Below, piece after piece: positions 53,936 to 61,871 of a stretch of 64,000 nucleotides of DNA. The position numbers and the translations under genes are program-made. The stretch is taken from assembly GCF_025961315.1 (NCBI RefSeq), contig NZ_JAOQNK010000001.1:3534001-3598000 (forward strand), given 5' to 3'. Under the pieces are notes generated by a model. It was not told the origin of the DNA, searched no databases, and worked only from the letters and a program-made list of their open reading frames with translations. Positions within the stretch are counted from its first letter, which is position 1, and each line of letters begins with the position of its first letter. The DNA comes from Sphingobacterium kitahiroshimense. GTDB taxonomy: Bacteria > Bacteroidota > Bacteroidia > Sphingobacteriales > Sphingobacteriaceae.

Positions 53936-54982
53936 TTAGTCTTTAAATGCATTCCAACCTTGCGCCGTTATTGGATAGACCTTTCCAGATTTAGAAATCA
54001 TTTGACATCCTTCACTTGCTTGTGTAATATGCCCAATAACAGTAATATCCATCGATCCTTTTATTTTATCATAATCAGCTTGTGGAATCGTGAACAATAA
54101 TTCATAATCTTCTCCTCCATTCAACGCACAAACGGTTGGATCTATTCCAAATTCACGAGCTGTCTCATAAGTCATCGAATCCAGCGGTATTTTATCTTCG
54201 TAAAGTTTACAACCTTTATCAGATGCCTCACAAATATGTATAATCTCTGATGCCAATCCATCTGATACATCAATCATTGCATTCGGCTTAATACCGATTT
54301 TTGCTAATAATTCAACAATATCTCTTCTAGCCTCTGGTTTTAGCTGGCGCTCTACGATATAATCCTTACCTTCTAGATCTGGTTGTATATTCGGGTTCTC
54401 CAAGAAGATATTTTTCTCACGCTCTAGTAATTGTAGCCCAACATAAGCAGCGCCCAAATCGCCTGAAACACATAACAAGTCGCCTTCCTGTGCACCTGAT
54501 CGATAGGCAATCTGATCTTCATCAGCAAAACCGATACTCGTTACCGAAATAACCAATCCTTGAACTGAAGCTGACGTATCCCCGCCAATAAGATCCACAT
54601 TATACTTTTTACAAGCAATCAGTGCTCCTTGATAGATTTCTTCAACTGCTTCTAATGGAAATTTTGAGGATAACCCGATTGAGAATGTAATTTGCGATGC
54701 TGTTCCATTCATCGCATAGATATCACTCAAATTCACCTGTACAGCTTTATAGCCTAAATGTTTCAAAGGAACATAACGCAGATCAAAGTGGATACCCTCC
54801 AACAGAAGATCTGTTGAAATTAAAGTTTTCTTATTTGAAAAATCTAAAACAGCGGCATCGTCCCCGATACCTTTAAGGGTACTGGGTTCATTAATCTCGA
54901 CAGCCTTCGTTAAATATGAAATTAAACCAAATTCACCCAACTCTCCTAAATTTGTTCTTTCTGTATTATCAAATTCTAACAT
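53936..54982 (-). CDS. thiL: Thiamine-monophosphate kinase
   Basis: 348 residues. ThiL turns thiamine monophosphate into the active pyrophosphate. Signatures: GELGEFGLISYLTKAV, GIGDDAAVL (the Asp pair for metal), STDLLLEGIHFDL, NLSDIYAMNG, and LIGGDTSAS. Lies 20 nt downstream of nadA. In the same genome neighbourhood a degenerate TPK-like protein is encoded at 23.5 kb. Confidence 0.95.
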   Translation of the reverse strand: MLEFDNTERTNLGELGEFGLISYLTKAVEINEPSTLKGIGDDAAVLDFSNKKTLISTDLLLEGIHFDLRYVPLKHLGYKAVQVNLSDIYAMNGTASQITFSIGLSSKFPLEAVEEIYQGALIACKKYNVDLIGGDTSASVQGLVISVTSIGFADEDQIAYRSGAQEGDLLCVSGDLGAAYVGLQLLEREKNIFLENPNIQPDLEGKDYIVERQLKPEARRDIVELLAKIGIKPNAMIDVSDGLASEIIHICEASDKGCKLYEDKIPLDSMTYETAREFGIDPTVCALNGGEDYELLFTIPQADYDKIKGSMDITVIGHITQASEGCQMISKSGKVYPITAQGWNAFKD

Positions 54983-55002
54983 ATCTGTCTTTGTTTTTTA
55001 TT

Positions 55003-55998
55003 TTATAATCCTAATTGTGCGGATATTTCCAACATACGTTCAATAGGTCGTTGCGCACGGGCAATCACGGAATCATCTAGTGTTATTTCCGGACTTTCAT
55101 ACTTTAAGCAATTATAAAGCTTCTCCAACGTATTTAATTTCATATGTGGACAATCATTACACGCACAAGCATTATTTGGAGGCGCAGGAATGAAAGTTTT
55201 ACCTGGACTAGCCTTTTGCATCTGATGGATAATTCCCGACTCTGTAGCGACTATATATGTGGTCGCAGGATCATTGATTGTAAACTTCAGCATTCCAGAG
55301 GTAGAACCTACATAATCTGCACTTGCTAAAATATGATCTTCACACTCCGGATGAGCAATGAATTTTGCATCGGGATGTTCAGCTCTTAAACGATCTATTT
55401 TATCCTGAGAAAAAATCTCATGCACCATACATGCACCATTCCATAAAACAAGATCTCTTCCTGTCTTCTTCTTTACATAAGCCCCAAGATTACGATCTGG
55501 TCCAAAAATGATCTTTTGATCTTTCGGTAGACTCTCCACAATCTCAACTGCATTACTAGAAGTACAGACAATATCAGATAGCGCTTTCAATTCTGCAGTA
55601 CAGTTTACATACGTGATGACCAGATGATCGGGATACTGCTCCTTAAACTTAGCAAATAGATGAGGTGGACATGAATCCGACAATGAACAGCCTGCTTTAG
55701 CATCTGGAAGTAATACTTTTTTTGATGGTGAAAGTATCTTTGCTGTTTCAGCCATAAAGTGCACTCCAGCGAAAACAATCACATCAGCATCGGTCTTTGC
55801 TGCTTCCTGAGATAAACCTAAACTATCACCAATATAGTCAGCTATATCTTGTATTTCCGCTTCTTGATAGTAATGTGCTAAAATGACGGCGTTTTTCTCT
55901 TCCTTAAGACGTTTGATCTCTTGTATCAAATCTAAGCTAGGATCTATAGGAGCATCAATATAGCCCTTAGCTTCAATATCGTAATTTACTAAATCCAT
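55003..55998 (-). CDS. nadA: Quinolinate synthase A
   Basis: 331 residues. NadA condenses iminoaspartate with dihydroxyacetone phosphate to quinolinate, using a [4Fe-4S] cluster. Three likely cluster cysteines are in YVNCTAEL, the [11 protein letters not shown] region and the C-terminal [32 protein letters not shown] and the GCSLSDSCP block are conserved. Read leftward from the gene-free 56-58 kb region, and its partner nadB is read rightward from the other side. Promoter at 56029. Confidence 0.96.
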   Translation of the reverse strand: MDLVNYDIEAKGYIDAPIDPSLDLIQEIKRLKEEKNAVILAHYYQEAEIQDIADYIGDSLGLSQEAAKTDADVIVFAGVHFMAETAKILSPSKKVLLPDAKAGCSLSDSCPPHLFAKFKEQYPDHLVITYVNCTAELKALSDIVCTSSNAVEIVESLPKDQKIIFGPDRNLGAYVKKKTGRDLVLWNGACMVHEIFSQDKIDRLRAEHPDAKFIAHPECEDHILASADYVGSTSGMLKFTINDPATTYIVATESGIIHQMQKASPGKTFIPAPPNNACACNDCPHMKLNTLEKLYNCLKYESPEITLDDSVIARAQRPIERMLEISAQLGL

Positions 55999-56028
55999 TA
56001 ATTCTTCTTCTTAATTTGATTTACGTTA

Positions 56029-56036
56029 CAAAATTA
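56029..56036 (-). promoter_or_regulatory. nadA promoter -7 element
   Basis: TAATTTTG on the minus strand, 30 bp upstream of the nadA ATG, at the left edge of the gene-free region. Confidence 0.5.
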
Positions 56037-56130
56037 AGAATAGTTCTTCAATAAATCTTTCAAATAGAAAATGATGTTTATAATTCCAACCGTAACTAAC
56101 TGATAGTTACAAATAGTATATTAATATTCA

Positions 56131-56157
56131 GCTAATTAACACACTTATCAACATTTC
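56131..56157 (+). repeat. 27-bp direct repeat containing a DnaA box, copy 1
   Basis: GCTAATTAACA-c-ACTTATCAACATTTC. Identical at 26 of 27 bases to copy 2 at 56235-56261. The TTATCAACA box is at 56145-56153. Confidence 0.85.
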
Positions 56158-56350
56158 AATAAAGCGTATTTTTACTATGTGTTAATAACAGTTGAAATTA
56201 AGGCTAAAATTCTTGTGTAAATACTTGCAATAAAGCTAATTAACAGACTTATCAACATTTCTTAAAAGGTGAATTTTAAGACTACAAAAACCTATCTAAA
56301 TAGCACTGTATAGCAATATGAGATTTAAATATTCAATATAGTTGTCCACA
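56145..56350 (+). promoter_or_regulatory. Left cluster of DnaA-box-like sites
   Basis: TTATCAACA at 56145-56153 and 56249-56257, TGTTAATAA (inverted, one mismatch to that form) at 56180-56188, and TTGTCCACA (one mismatch to TTATCCACA) at 56342-56350. Confidence 0.55.
56235..56261 (+). repeat. 27-bp direct repeat containing a DnaA box, copy 2
   Basis: Second copy, differing from copy 1 by one base (g for c at the twelfth position). Start-to-start distance 104 bp, close to ten helical turns. Confidence 0.85.
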
Positions 56351-56376
56351 TAAATATAAATATCGAATTGTAAAGG

Positions 56377-56399
56377 CCTCAAAATTCAAATTAAAGGCT
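56377..56399 (+). repeat. Degenerate repeat in the origin region, copy 1
   Basis: CCTCAAAATT-CAAATTAAAGGCT. A related copy (CCTAAAATCAAATTAAAGGCT) lies at 56907-56927, and further partial copies of the AAAGGCCTC/AAATTCAA theme occur near 57541-57560 and 57750. Confidence 0.6.
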
Positions 56400-56906
56400 C
56401 TTAGAATCGAATATTTGGAATTTCACTTCTAAAATTATCAAATATCGCAGTATTGATCACAATATAGAATGGTGAGAATATCAAAGAATTTTAATGAAAT
56501 GCTATAAATTAAAAAATCAAAGATGATTTTAATGCAAATCAATAGGACAAAGCTAAACTATTTTGAAGCTATACAAATAAATTACAGCAAAATTTATTCA
56601 TAAAGTTTTCAAATATTTAAATGTAAGGGACTTAATTTTTAATATAAACGCTTGAGAAAACCTATACATCAACAGAAAAATTTTAAAAAAACAAATATTG
56701 CAAGTAAAGCGCTTTTAAATACAAAAGATAACGTTCGAAAAAAAAAATTACTGAAAAGTGGAACCGGCTATGATCATCGGCTATTACGATCTGTAAGATG
56801 ATGTAAAAATATTTGACTGCTAATTTTTTAAAAAAAATAAAGCGCCCATAGATAGAATTTTTTGAAAATAAAATTCTGATGAAGTAAATAAGAGATTCTC
56901 AAGGCG

Positions 56907-56927
56907 CCTAAAATCAAATTAAAGGCT
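56907..56927 (+). repeat. Degenerate repeat in the origin region, copy 2
   Basis: CCTAAAATC AAATTAAAGGCT, matching copy 1 at 56377-56399 apart from two deleted or changed positions. Confidence 0.6.
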
Positions 56928-57659
56928 TTGAAATTACAATATAGAATAATTCATTTTTTATAAAAAAGTATATTCAATTCTAAGCGAGCTTATTTATAAA
57001 ATAAACCACTTTAAAAGCCCAAATTTTTACAAAATCCAAAAAATTTTATAAAAATTAAAAGCTAAACGACTTTAATCGTGATAACATTTTCAAAAAAAAA
57101 TTGAAAAATTTATTTTTTCAATCTCAAATTTCAAAAATATGATTTTTGAGAAGATGGTATTTAAGATCTCTAGGAGAGATTTCAATTAAAAATTTTGAAA
57201 ATGCTGTATACAAAATTACAAAAAAGACTGACCAAAGGGATCTCAGTGTAAAATGACCTAAAATTTTTCGTTTTAAATCTAGACCAATTTATAAAAAAGC
57301 AAATTTCAGGTATTTAAGATTCAATATTTAGAATAATAAAAAAATAAAATCAAAATATTGAAATCTAAAGCCACTAAAATAGCCGATTAAGCTGTTTAAC
57401 AGTTCATTATTTAGATTTTTAAATTAAAAAATAAGATTTATCGCATTCTAAAGGGGTTTAAAAATATTTTCAAAAGAAATAAAGCCCTTGAGAATTGAAT
57501 ATTTGATTTCAGTTTCAATACCTAATCAATAATCAAATTCTCAAAGCCTCAAATTCAACTTGACAAAACTAAACAAAGAAAATCAAACGTATTCCACATT
57601 CTTTTTTTTTAATAAATAATAATCTTTTTTATATAAAAAGGTCTTATTGTTTATTAGTG

Positions 57660-57951
57660 TGTGGAAAATGGGGATAAAAGTGTGATTTTTTATTTTGATA
57701 TGAAGATTTTATAAAGTTATTAACAATTTATTCACATTAATTTCATTTTAAAGGCCTGATTTTTAATTATCTGATTTTTCCTTGATTTTGTTTTCAATAA
57801 AAAAATGTGAATTTTTTTGATGTTAATTTATGTTGATAAACGAGTAGTTTTGTGCTAATAACTTTTAAGAATTTTGTGAGAAATAGGAGATATCAACAAT
57901 AAAAAAAAAGTTATCATTTTTATTTAACTTTTTATTTACACGTTTTCCACA
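57660..57951. promoter_or_regulatory. Right cluster of DnaA-box-like sites
   Basis: TGTGGAAAA (57660-57668), TTATTAACA (57717-57725), TTATTCACA (57728-57736, fits TTATNCACA), TGTTGATAA (57831-57839, exact inverse of TTATCAACA), ATATCAACA (57890-57898) and TTTTCCACA (57943-57951). All within about 300 bp just before nadB. Confidence 0.55.
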
Positions 57952-58004
57952 TTTTTTGTTAATTTGAATAGTCAAAATGTGCTGGTCACATGTAATATGA
58001 TTTT

Positions 58005-59597
58005 ATGTCAGAAAAAAAGGTAGATTTCCTTGTAATTGGGTCTGGAATAGCGGGATTAAGCTTTGCTTTAAAAGCTGCTGATCATGGTAAAGTATTGATT
58101 GTCACAAAATCTAACGAAGATGAATCAAATACAAAATACGCACAAGGAGGAGTGGCCGCAGTTGTGGATAAGTCTGATAGCTTTGAGCAGCATATAATTG
58201 ATACTCAGATTGCTGGGGATGGTTTATGTGATGTGAATATTGTGGAAAACGTAGTTCGGGAAGCTCCAGAACGTATTAACGAATTGATTTCATATGGAAC
58301 TTCATTTGATAAATCGGACAGCGGATTTTATGATCTTGCGAAGGAGGGAGGTCATTCTGCCAATCGTATCTTGCATTATAAAGATATCACGGGGTATGAG
58401 ATTGAAAGGTCTCTTTTGCAGAAAATACACGAGCATCCAAATATCGAAATGTTGACGCATTATTTCGCTATAGATTTAATAACACAGCACCATTTAGGTG
58501 AATTTGTCGATAAGCAAAGGAGCGATATTAAGTGTTTTGGCATCTATGCATTCAATACAAATACGCATCAGGTTGATAAGATTTTGAGCAAAACTACGGT
58601 GATGGCTTCTGGTGGTGCTGGCCATATATATGCAAGTACAACCAATCCAACTATTGCCACAGGTGACGGAATTGCCATGGTTTACCGTGCAAAAGGTAAG
58701 GTGCGAAATATGGAATTTATGCAATTTCATCCTACTGCTTTGTATAATCCGAGTGACTCACCAGCGTTTTTGGTTTCGGAAGCTGTGCGTGGTTTTGGCG
58801 GTATTCTAAGACGTATTAATGGGGATGATTTCATGGCTGAATACGATGAACGAGCTTCATTGGCACCTCGGGATATTGTGGCTCGAGCAATCGATGCCGA
58901 GATGAAAAAGTCAGGAATTGATTATGTTTATTTAGATATAACCCACCGTGAGAAGGAGGATATTATTAAACATTTTCCAAATATTTATCAGAAATGCTTG
59001 TCTATTGGACTCGACATGAGTAAGGATTTTATTCCTGTTACACCAGCTGCGCACTACTTATGTGGGGGTATCTATGTTGATGATTTTGGACGTAGCAGTA
59101 TTCAAAATTTATATGCTTGTGGCGAATGTTCATCGACAGGTTTACATGGCGCAAATCGCCTAGCTTCCAACTCCCTGTTAGAAGCATTGGTATATGCGCA
59201 TCGTATTTACCTGGATGCTACAAAAGTGATTTCTACAGCCGATTATGCAGTAGGAGTGCCAGAATGGGATGATTCAAAAGCAAAGCTTTCCAATGAAGAT
59301 ATTTTGGTTACACATAATCTGCGAGAGTGTCAAAAAGTGATGAGTGATTATGTTGGTATTGTACGTTCAGATTTTAGATTAGAACGAGCACTCAATCGAT
59401 TGCATTTATTGTATGGGGAGACTGAAGACTTTTATAGGCATACTAAATTGTCAGTTAAACTATGTGAGCTTAGAAATGTGATACAGGTGGCTTTCATTGT
59501 GACAAAATCTGCTTTGTTAAGAAAAGAAAGTAGGGGACTGCATTTTACAACAGATTATCCGCAACATGCTGATACTTTAACAGATACTTTATTTTAG
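58005..59597 (+). CDS. nadB: L-aspartate oxidase
   Basis: 530 residues. NadB is the FAD enzyme that oxidises L-aspartate to iminoaspartate for NadA. FAD motif VIGSGIAGLSFALKAADHGK at residues 8-27. SNTKYAQGGVAA, EFMQFHPTAL, the catalytic Arg in APRDIVARAI, and TPAAHYLCGG are standard. GANRLASNSLLEALVYAHR is the C-terminal FAD signature. It diverges from nadA across the presumed origin, so the two NAD genes share no transcript. Followed by the carbonic-anhydrase-like gene after 7 nt. Confidence 0.96.
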   Translation: MSEKKVDFLVIGSGIAGLSFALKAADHGKVLIVTKSNEDESNTKYAQGGVAAVVDKSDSFEQHIIDTQIAGDGLCDVNIVENVVREAPERINELISYGTSFDKSDSGFYDLAKEGGHSANRILHYKDITGYEIERSLLQKIHEHPNIEMLTHYFAIDLITQHHLGEFVDKQRSDIKCFGIYAFNTNTHQVDKILSKTTVMASGGAGHIYASTTNPTIATGDGIAMVYRAKGKVRNMEFMQFHPTALYNPSDSPAFLVSEAVRGFGGILRRINGDDFMAEYDERASLAPRDIVARAIDAEMKKSGIDYVYLDITHREKEDIIKHFPNIYQKCLSIGLDMSKDFIPVTPAAHYLCGGIYVDDFGRSSIQNLYACGECSSTGLHGANRLASNSLLEALVYAHRIYLDATKVISTADYAVGVPEWDDSKAKLSNEDILVTHNLRECQKVMSDYVGIVRSDFRLERALNRLHLLYGETEDFYRHTKLSVKLCELRNVIQVAFIVTKSALLRKESRGLHFTTDYPQHADTLTDTLF

Positions 59598-59604
59598 AAC
59601 AATT

Positions 59605-60114
59605 ATGGCCTTCATATTACCAGTAAAGGGTATTAGCCCTAAATTTAAAGATAACTGCTTTATAGCGCCTAATTGTACTATTGTAGGTGATGTTGAGCTG
59701 GGAGAGCATTGTTCAGTTTGGTTTAATGCTGTCGTAAGAGGAGATGTAAATTATATCCGTATCGGTAATTATACCAATATTCAGGATGGGGTTGTTATTC
59801 ATTGTACGTATCAAAAGGCTGGTACAACGATCGGTAACTATGTGAACATCGGCCATCAGGCGATGGTACATGGTTGTGTTGTACATGATTATGTGCTGAT
59901 AGGTATGGGGGCCATTGTTATGGATAATGCTGTGCTAGAAAGCCATGTTATTATTGCAGCAGGAGCTGTTGTTTTGGAAAATACAGTATGTGAATCGGGG
60001 TATTTATATGCTGGAGTGCCGGCTAAAAAAATAAAAGCGATAACTGATGAACAAAAGTTATTGTTACAGCAGTTACCGCATAATTATGTGCTTTATAGTT
60101 CCTGGTTTGATTAA
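59605..60114 (+). CDS. Gamma-carbonic-anhydrase-like hexapeptide protein
   Basis: 169 residues built of left-handed beta-helix hexapeptide turns (NCTIVGDVELGEHCSVWFNAVVRGD and on). The three zinc histidines are visible in VIHCTYQ, NIGHQAMVHGC. The PAKKIKAITDEQ tail is typical of YrdA/PaaY-type members. It may hydrate CO2 or act on thioesters, and the real substrate cannot be told. Same operon as nadB. Its end overlaps the end of the convergent lipoprotein gene by 4 nt. Confidence 0.88.
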   Translation: MAFILPVKGISPKFKDNCFIAPNCTIVGDVELGEHCSVWFNAVVRGDVNYIRIGNYTNIQDGVVIHCTYQKAGTTIGNYVNIGHQAMVHGCVVHDYVLIGMGAIVMDNAVLESHVIIAAGAVVLENTVCESGYLYAGVPAKKIKAITDEQKLLLQQLPHNYVLYSSWFD

Positions 60115-61793
60115 TTCAAGTCGTTCAGTTCCTGTAAACTGAACGATTCATTTTGCTCCCAGTTAGCACGTATTGTAAAGGTTTTGTTTAAATATACTAG
60201 GGGTTCTGGTTGCGTTGATTTATAAACTTCTCCAGGATCCCAAATGCCATTCTTGTTATCGTCGCGTATTATTCTGATGGAATATTTACCACCGGGGAAC
60301 TCTTTATAAGCTACTTTCCCGATTGAATTATTGAGAATATCTCTTCGGAATACTTTTTCTTTTTTCTCATCAATAAGTTCTACGATGTACTGTCTTGCAC
60401 TGTCAATGGCAGTAAAAGTAAACGTTATATCGCCGTAATTATCACTATCATCATAAGCGAGTGTCAGCTTTTTCTCTTTATTTTTTTCACCGAAATAGCC
60501 TTGCATTGCGCCTTCTTCAAGAATAATTTCATAGTTTTTTTGCTTTCTCCAATTGTATCTTAAGTGATAAAGATTGGCAACATTAGTATCCAATTGGAGT
60601 TGAAAATTTGTTTTAGCAATGCTATCTTCTATCAATTTTACTTTGCTTTTATCTATTAATTTTATAGGTGTTAAAGATGATATTGTTAGATGTTTTACGC
60701 GGTCAACTTTACCTGTAGATGGAGAAGTTGTTGGAACAATTGATCTATCTAATTTCAGATTCGATTTCTTTACCAATATGGTATCAAGTACTGTATTGTT
60801 TTCTGATAAGACAAATTTTAAAGAATCTCTTTCCAGGTTATTAATAAAAATTAACGCTGAATCCTGTGCTTCCGAGTACTTAACAATTTTTGATTTATCA
60901 TTTTCATCATCATTTAGTAGCACTAAGTTTGGCTTTTTAATACCCCTATTGAAAACTAAATGTATTCGTCCTGTGTTTTCAATTTTCTTGTCAACTACTC
61001 TAAATTTAAGTGGTGTACCTTTTGATATTTGAAGATTAATATTCGTTAGGTCTTTGTCCAATACAATGGAGTCTTTTAAGAAACCGATTAGTTCATCTGC
61101 GCCGTTATAGATACGGTCATTATTTGTTTCCTTTAGTGCATAAATGCGATAGGTATTAGCTCTTAGATTACTTATTTTAAAATTGCCAATTGTATCTGTT
61201 TGCGCAAAAATATTGGCTTTCTTTTTGCCAAATATAGAATCCTGACTGACTGGAATTAGTAATACCCGGACTTCCTTTTCTTTCTCCTTTGTCAAAGCGT
61301 TGGTTACATTTCCTGATATTGATAATGAATCAATCTGATCTCCTGTTGCAAATACATAACTGTAATTGATGATTGGATTACTCGCATTATAATCAACGAG
61401 ACCCTTTCCAAAATTGATGGTATAGGTTGTATTCTGTTCTAAAGAATCTGGTAAGGTAATTTCGAGTACTTTCTTTTTAATTTTAAATTGTGGTGGCTTA
61501 TCCATATCAGGAGAAACACTGATTTCCTTTTGCTGATTATTGAGTTTAATATACTCATCTAATGTGATGCTAATTTTTTTCTCTTTGAAATTTTTTGAGA
61601 AATTCTTAGGAAACTCATTGAGTACAACCGGTGCAATTGAATCTTTCGGTCCACCTGTTGGCTGCTTTATGCTTGCACATTGCACAGTTAATAAAATCAG
61701 AGAAGAAAACAAGCTTAAAAGCACTAACCTTGTGATTAGTGTGCTTTTAATGCTTTTTAAGCTTGTTTTATTTTTTTTTGAATGTTGACTCAT
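60111..61793 (-). CDS. Ig-like-domain lipoprotein of unknown function
   Basis: 560 residues. A Lys/Ser-rich stretch, then a membrane segment with a lipobox (LILLTVQC, Cys at residue 39), then ASIKQPTGGPKDSIAPVVLNEFPKN and an SbsA-type Ig-like domain (about 55-160: FKEKKISITLDEYIKL, NTTYTINFGKGLVDYN). The rest is beta-rich, and near the end comes DDNKNGIWDPGEVYKS, which is common in this Bacteroidota family. Function unknown, envelope location likely. The first 30 codons lie inside a long hairpin (61706-61769). Confidence 0.8.
   Translation of the reverse strand: MSQHSKKNKTSLKSIKSTLITRLVLLSLFSSLILLTVQCASIKQPTGGPKDSIAPVVLNEFPKNFSKNFKEKKISITLDEYIKLNNQQKEISVSPDMDKPPQFKIKKKVLEITLPDSLEQNTTYTINFGKGLVDYNASNPIINYSYVFATGDQIDSLSISGNVTNALTKEKEKEVRVLLIPVSQDSIFGKKKANIFAQTDTIGNFKISNLRANTYRIYALKETNNDRIYNGADELIGFLKDSIVLDKDLTNINLQISKGTPLKFRVVDKKIENTGRIHLVFNRGIKKPNLVLLNDDENDKSKIVKYSEAQDSALIFINNLERDSLKFVLSENNTVLDTILVKKSNLKLDRSIVPTTSPSTGKVDRVKHLTISSLTPIKLIDKSKVKLIEDSIAKTNFQLQLDTNVANLYHLRYNWRKQKNYEIILEEGAMQGYFGEKNKEKKLTLAYDDSDNYGDITFTFTAIDSARQYIVELIDEKKEKVFRRDILNNSIGKVAYKEFPGGKYSIRIIRDDNKNGIWDPGEVYKSTQPEPLVYLNKTFTIRANWEQNESFSLQELNDLN
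60121..60146 (+). terminator. Possible terminator of the nadB operon inside an opposing gene
   Basis: TCGTTCAGTT / AACTGAACGA perfect 10-bp stem, loop CCTGTA, just after the stop of the carbonic-anhydrase-like gene. It lies within the last codons of the lipoprotein gene on the other strand. The T tract after it is weak. Confidence 0.4.
61706..61779 (+). terminator. Strong plus-strand hairpin at the 5' end of the lipoprotein gene
   Basis: Arms AAAACAAGCTTAA (61706-61718) and TTAAGCTTGTTTT (61757-61769) are perfect, with an inner AAAAGCAC helix that has a 2-nt bulge. On the plus strand a T-rich tract (61766-61779) follows, the shape of an intrinsic terminator. It would stop antisense reading from the nadB operon. 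Confidence 0.5.
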
Positions 61794-61871
61794 AAATGAA
61801 ATAATAATACTTTATATCGCTTTATTTTGCATTGATAATATTTATTATACAAGTAACTGTAAATCAGATTA

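Larger units (their letters stand above)
56040..57960. other. Probable replication origin region (oriC)
   Basis: About 2 kb with no supported gene and a very high A+T content, unlike any other gap in the window. Both ends hold clusters of DnaA-box-like 9-mers (TTATCAACA exact at 56145, 56249 and, inverted, 57831; TTATTCACA at 57728; several one-mismatch sites). The middle has long A/T tracts that could unwind and scattered degenerate repeats. nadA and nadB point away from it. dnaA, dnaN, scpA, mnmG and two parS-like sites lie within 15 kb. Origin function is an inference from these facts, not shown directly. Confidence 0.65.

Noticed and set aside
56040..57960. CRISPR leader/array or an eroded mobile element in the long gap
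   Set aside because: No regularly spaced identical repeats, no terminal inverted repeats, no transposase remnants and no target-site duplication were seen. The repeats are irregular and degenerate.
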